DNA of 16,574 bases from JBBKXJ01 sp037969395 (GTDB taxonomy: Bacteria; Pseudomonadota; Gammaproteobacteria; Pseudomonadales; JAUIET01), in assembly GCA_037969395.1 (NCBI GenBank), contig JBBKXJ010000167.1:1-16574 (forward strand). Direction: 5' to 3'. Positions within the stretch are counted from its first letter, which is position 1. Every line of letters begins with the position of its first letter. The notes under the pieces are model-generated. The model did not search any database, had not been told where the DNA came from, and was given only the letters and a program-made list of their open reading frames with translations. The position numbers and the translations under genes were made by a program. Below, piece by piece: positions 14,737 through 16,574 of this stretch.

Positions 14737-15171
14737 CTAGATGTGCGCTTGCGCCCAGCGCACAATATCCGCCACGCCCATCGCGCCTGGCTGTCGGGCT
14801 ATTTCCTTGCCATTCCTGAACAGCGCCAGCGTCGGAATACTCTGAATGCGGTATTGCGTGGCAATGGCCTGCTCATTTTCGGTGTTGAGTTTTGCCAGCC
14901 GAAACTTCGGTTCCAGTTGCGCTGCGGCTTGCTCGAATGCCGGTGCCATCGCCTTACACGGGCCGCACCACGGAGCCCAGAAGTCGACAACAACCGGAAT
15001 GTCGCTGCGAGAGATATGGGTCTGAAAACCGCTGCGGGTTAATTCCGGCGGGTGCGCGGTGAAGAGCGGCTTGTGACACTTACCACAGTTCGGGCTGTCA
15101 TCAAGCCGTGCTGAAGCAACGCGGTTGACGGCGTTACAGTGCGGGCAAACAATGTGCTGTAGTTCACTCAT
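14737..15171 (-). CDS. trxC: thioredoxin 2 with N-terminal zinc ribbon
   Basis: 144 residues. An N-terminal zinc finger has CPHC (C9, C12) and CGKC (C29, C32). The thioredoxin fold has the active site WAPWCGPCKA (C69, C72) and a cis-Pro in QSIPTLALF (P113). This is the TrxC layout: a cytoplasmic disulfide reductase whose zinc ribbon tunes activity under oxidation. The third codon ATG (15171) is preferred because GGAG is 6 nt upstream; the ATG at 15177 would touch the GGAG. It precedes the N-ATPase operon on the same strand with a 225 bp gap that holds a promoter, so co-regulation is possible but not required. Confidence 0.93.
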   Translation of the reverse strand: MSELQHIVCPHCNAVNRVASARLDDSPNCGKCHKPLFTAHPPELTRSGFQTHISRSDIPVVVDFWAPWCGPCKAMAPAFEQAAAQLEPKFRLAKLNTENEQAIATQYRIQSIPTLALFRNGKEIARQPGAMGVADIVRWAQAHI

Positions 15172-15231
15172 GTACATCTCCGTTCGAAGTGGATTCTACC
15201 GACTCTATACCGATAGCTTATAACGTTTGCT

Positions 15232-15330
15232 CTATGGTTTGGCTATGATACGTCGAAATTGCTCGTCTCCAATCACTTCTTTCTCCTGCAACAGCGCCAC
15301 GAGTGCAACGAGGCAGGTGTGGATAAAGTG
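15232..15330 (-). pseudogene. short protein-tail relic
   Basis: Between stops at 15331 and 15232 the minus strand reads TCLVALVALLQEKEVIGDEQ and then FRRIIAKP. The pattern 'LVALLxEKxVIxxEEF' is common at the tail of small bacterial proteins, but I cannot name one. There is no start or ribosome binding site. It probably marks a lost gene. Confidence 0.25.
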
Positions 15331-15378
15331 CTATTTTTTTGGCTTTTTCGCTTGAAATACGCGAAACGCTAGTGACTT

Positions 15379-15795
15379 TCACAGCTTTCGCTGATCGACA
15401 GCGCGCACGGTCAGAACGGTCTCGTAAGCAGCCCAGCTTATGGCCAGCCCCATCAGGAGAGAGATTGCAAATATAGCGATTACCGGTTTATAGCTGGTCG
15501 CATCTTCGTCCTTTGCCTCTGCGCCGAAATATTCGCGCAGAGCCTCGTAGCCACCGATGCCTTCGCCGTCAATCCAGGTTTGGGGCGTAGTATCTACGTT
15601 GTGCTTTTGCTGGAAAGCGTCGGTGTGCTCGCGTGTATCAAGGTGGTGGTCTTGCAACTCGTCGCTCTCAGGTGATTCTCCTTGCTTTCCTTCTGCCTCG
15701 GTCTTTATCCACAGCTTGTTCCAATCCGTGCCGTACCAGCCCTGCGCGTCCCAGAGGTAAGGGCCAGAACGGCAGCAAGGCTTAGCGCGGTGATG
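15379..15795 (-). pseudogene. chimeric relic: CopB fragment fused in frame to truncated glutaredoxin/MauE-like protein
   Basis: One minus-strand frame is open from 15795 to the stop at 15379. Its upstream part (about 15688-15756) reads LWDAQGWYGTDWNKLW followed by IKTEAEG, the hallmark 'WDAQGWYGGD-NRLWLKTEGE' of copper-resistance outer-membrane protein CopB. From about 15654 it switches to HHLDTREHTDAFQQKHNV, TTPQTWIDGEGIGGYEAL and then a membrane helix (VIAIFAISLLMGLAISWAAY). This resembles the second half of a glutaredoxin (cis-Pro TP, GGY) plus the first helix of a glutaredoxin-MauE fusion. The CXXC half of the glutaredoxin is missing, and no ATG start or ribosome binding site precedes either part. 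It looks like a deletion that joined two genes of a metal/redox locus. Confidence 0.65.
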
Positions 15796-15824
15796 TTATG
15801 CAGGCTAAATATATTCTATGCTCT

Positions 15825-15841
15825 ATACCCCTTACACGTAT
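15825..15841. promoter_or_regulatory. candidate CsoR operator
   Basis: ATACCCCTTACACGTAT has ATAC/GTAT ends and a C-tract, resembling a degenerate form of the ATACCC...GGGTAT sites of CsoR-family repressors. It lies 32 bp before the csoR ATG and next to -10-like words (TATTCT 15812-15817, TATGCT 15817-15822). The right half lacks the G-tract, so this is a candidate only. Confidence 0.35.
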
Positions 15842-15872
15842 CGGTCAGGCACGTACCCAGCTGGAGAAAACA

Positions 15873-16151
15873 ATGGAAGAGCAATCGCCTGAACGCATTG
15901 CCATCGCCAAACGCTTTCGGCGCGTAGAAGGTCAAGTCAGAGCACTTAGCCGAATGCTTGAAGATGATCGTTACTGTATCGATATACTGCATCAGATTCA
16001 GTCTGCCAAAGCTGCCTTGACGAAAGCGGAAACCGAACTGTTACGAATCCATGCCCATGAGTGTGTGGACGAAGCCATGAAGTCCGGCACTATCGCGCAA
16101 AAGCGTAAAAAGATTGTGGAGTTGGTCGGCTTATTTGAGCGCGTGCGGTAG
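15873..16151 (+). CDS. csoR: CsoR/FrmR-family metal-sensing repressor, copper-type residues
   Basis: 92 residues from ATG 15873, with GGAG 7 nt upstream; the longer frame is leader. It is an all-helical DUF156 repressor that binds promoter DNA as a tetramer and lets go when it binds its ligand. The first helix has KRFRRVEGQVRALSRMLE. The ligand set is C35 (DDRYCIDIL), H60 and C64 (RIHAHEC), the Cys-His-Cys fingerprint of Cu(I)-sensing CsoR; H62 is extra. Nickel/cobalt RcnR and formaldehyde FrmR have a different residue in place of C64. It is divergent from the copB/glutaredoxin relic, which fits a copper role. The protein itself looks intact. The symbol is tentative. Confidence 0.8.
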   Translation: MEEQSPERIAIAKRFRRVEGQVRALSRMLEDDRYCIDILHQIQSAKAALTKAETELLRIHAHECVDEAMKSGTIAQKRKKIVELVGLFERVR

Positions 16152-16268
16152 CGCTGAGGCCCCATTGCTGGCCACCACCCTCATAGACTGATTTGAACTC
16201 AGAGAGGTCGATCTTGATGCGCGTCGGCCCCGTGTTTTTGCACTTTCAGGTATCGACGAATTCGATAG

Positions 16269-16319
16269 TAAACACAAATAAAATTCGTTTGTACTCAGGC
16301 AACAAACGAGTAGTGTTTA
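16269..16319. repeat. nested inverted repeat upstream of the nitronate monooxygenase gene
   Basis: TCGTTTGT (16285-16292) and ACAAACGA (16302-16309) are perfect complements with a 9 nt loop. Outside them, TAAACAC (16269-16275) pairs with GTGTTTA (16313-16319). The result is a two-tier hairpin about 75 nt before the next start codon. It could act as a csoR terminator, a leader structure or an operator pair. Confidence 0.5.
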
Positions 16320-16394
16320 ACGCGCACGGGTAGGCACCGGGATCCATAGAAGCCCTGCGCTCTTGTTTTCGCTACATATTGAAACGTAACTGCC

Positions 16395-16574
16395 ATGCCA
16401 GCCAACAACGACTCAGGCGTTGATCAGCAACAGCATAAATCGGCGCAGCAATTGTGCGCATTGCTGAGCTGTCGTTATCCTGTTCTGCAGGAGGGCATGG
16501 GCGGCGTTGCGCGGGCCGAACTGGTGGCCGCCGTTGCATTAGGCGGCGCCTACGGCAGTCTGGGTATGGTGCGC
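16395..16574 (+). CDS. nitronate monooxygenase family protein, N-terminal part (runs off window)
   Basis: From ATG 16395 the frame is open to the right edge, giving 60 residues; an in-frame TGA lies 12 nt upstream, so the start is here or later. Residues 27-48 contain RYPVLQEGMGGVARAELVAA and continue to LGGAYGSLGMV, matching the first beta-alpha unit of FMN-dependent nitronate monooxygenases (2-nitropropane dioxygenase family), where 'PIxQxxMGGVA-P-LAAAV---GG-G-LG' shapes the flavin site. The 26-residue polar lead before it is slightly long. The usual reaction is oxidation of nitronates to carbonyls, but related enzymes have other roles. No strong ribosome binding site is visible. Confidence 0.75.
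   Translation, partial: MPANNDSGVDQQQHKSAQQLCALLSCRYPVLQEGMGGVARAELVAAVALGGAYGSLGMVR

Noticed and set aside
15331..15372. Rho-independent terminator near the T-run at 15333-15340
   Set aside because: On the plus strand the T-run precedes rather than follows the TTTCGC/GCGAAA stem, and on the minus strand it is an A-run.
16160..16345. Minus-strand protein-like readings (IKIDLSEFKSVYE and LLPEYKRILFVF)
   Set aside because: Split by a stop, no start, no family recognised, and overlapping the hairpin; probably chance.
1..16574. CRISPR array, tRNA, rRNA or intact transposase
   Set aside because: None seen: no regularly spaced repeats, no cloverleaf or rRNA motifs recognised, and no transposase-like protein.

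Overview
The window looks like a chromosomal stretch from a free-living gammaproteobacterium. I infer this from TrxC, Shine-Dalgarno style, an FNR-type box and the gene families present; no rRNA, tRNA or species marker fixes the taxon. Intact operons alternate with decayed, repeat-bearing DNA.

Left part (1-5.7 kb). A possible gene end and a broken tautomerase-like gene come first. A secreted catalase-fold protein (minus strand) then diverges from a radical SAM enzyme followed 15 bp later by a secreted DUF547 protein (plus strand). About 1.2 kb with no intact gene follows, holding an outer-membrane beta-barrel relic, a repeat-element end and several inverted repeats. A membrane-anchored DUF6544-type protein follows.

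Middle (5.8-7.8 kb). A zinc-dependent, probably NAD-linked alcohol dehydrogenase lies on the minus strand. Behind its promoter side is a 167 bp MITE-like near-palindrome whose right end recurs 3.4 kb upstream. An 87-codon unknown ORF with a strong ribosome binding site follows.

Core (7.8-14.7 kb). A complete N-type (N-ATPase) rotary ATPase operon is read on the minus strand in the order atpD-C-Q-R-B-E-F-A-G. Support comes from the family-specific gene order, the extra membrane genes atpQ and atpR, the lack of a separate delta gene, a long b subunit with a delta-like tail, and a c subunit with an acidic residue in both helices plus the E-S-x-x-x-Y ion-site pattern. Genes overlap or nearly touch, so the unit is probably one transcript. 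A perfect FNR/ANR palindrome lies upstream at class II spacing from a plausible -10 element, which predicts induction under low oxygen. A 26-codon ORF exactly bridges atpQ and atpR.

Right part (14.7-16.6 kb). TrxC (zinc-ribbon thioredoxin 2) lies directly upstream of the ATPase on the same strand. Next comes an in-frame chimera of a copper-resistance CopB fragment and a truncated glutaredoxin/MauE-like protein. A divergent CsoR-type copper-sensing repressor with a candidate operator follows, and the start of a nitronate monooxygenase gene runs off the window edge. This end looks like the wreck of a copper-resistance locus whose regulator survived.

No CRISPR array, intact transposase, tRNA or rRNA was seen. 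I found no clearly new system. The least-explained items are the radical SAM/DUF547/catalase-fold cluster, the atpQ-atpR bridging ORF, the FNR-linked ATPase promoter and the copB-glutaredoxin chimera.
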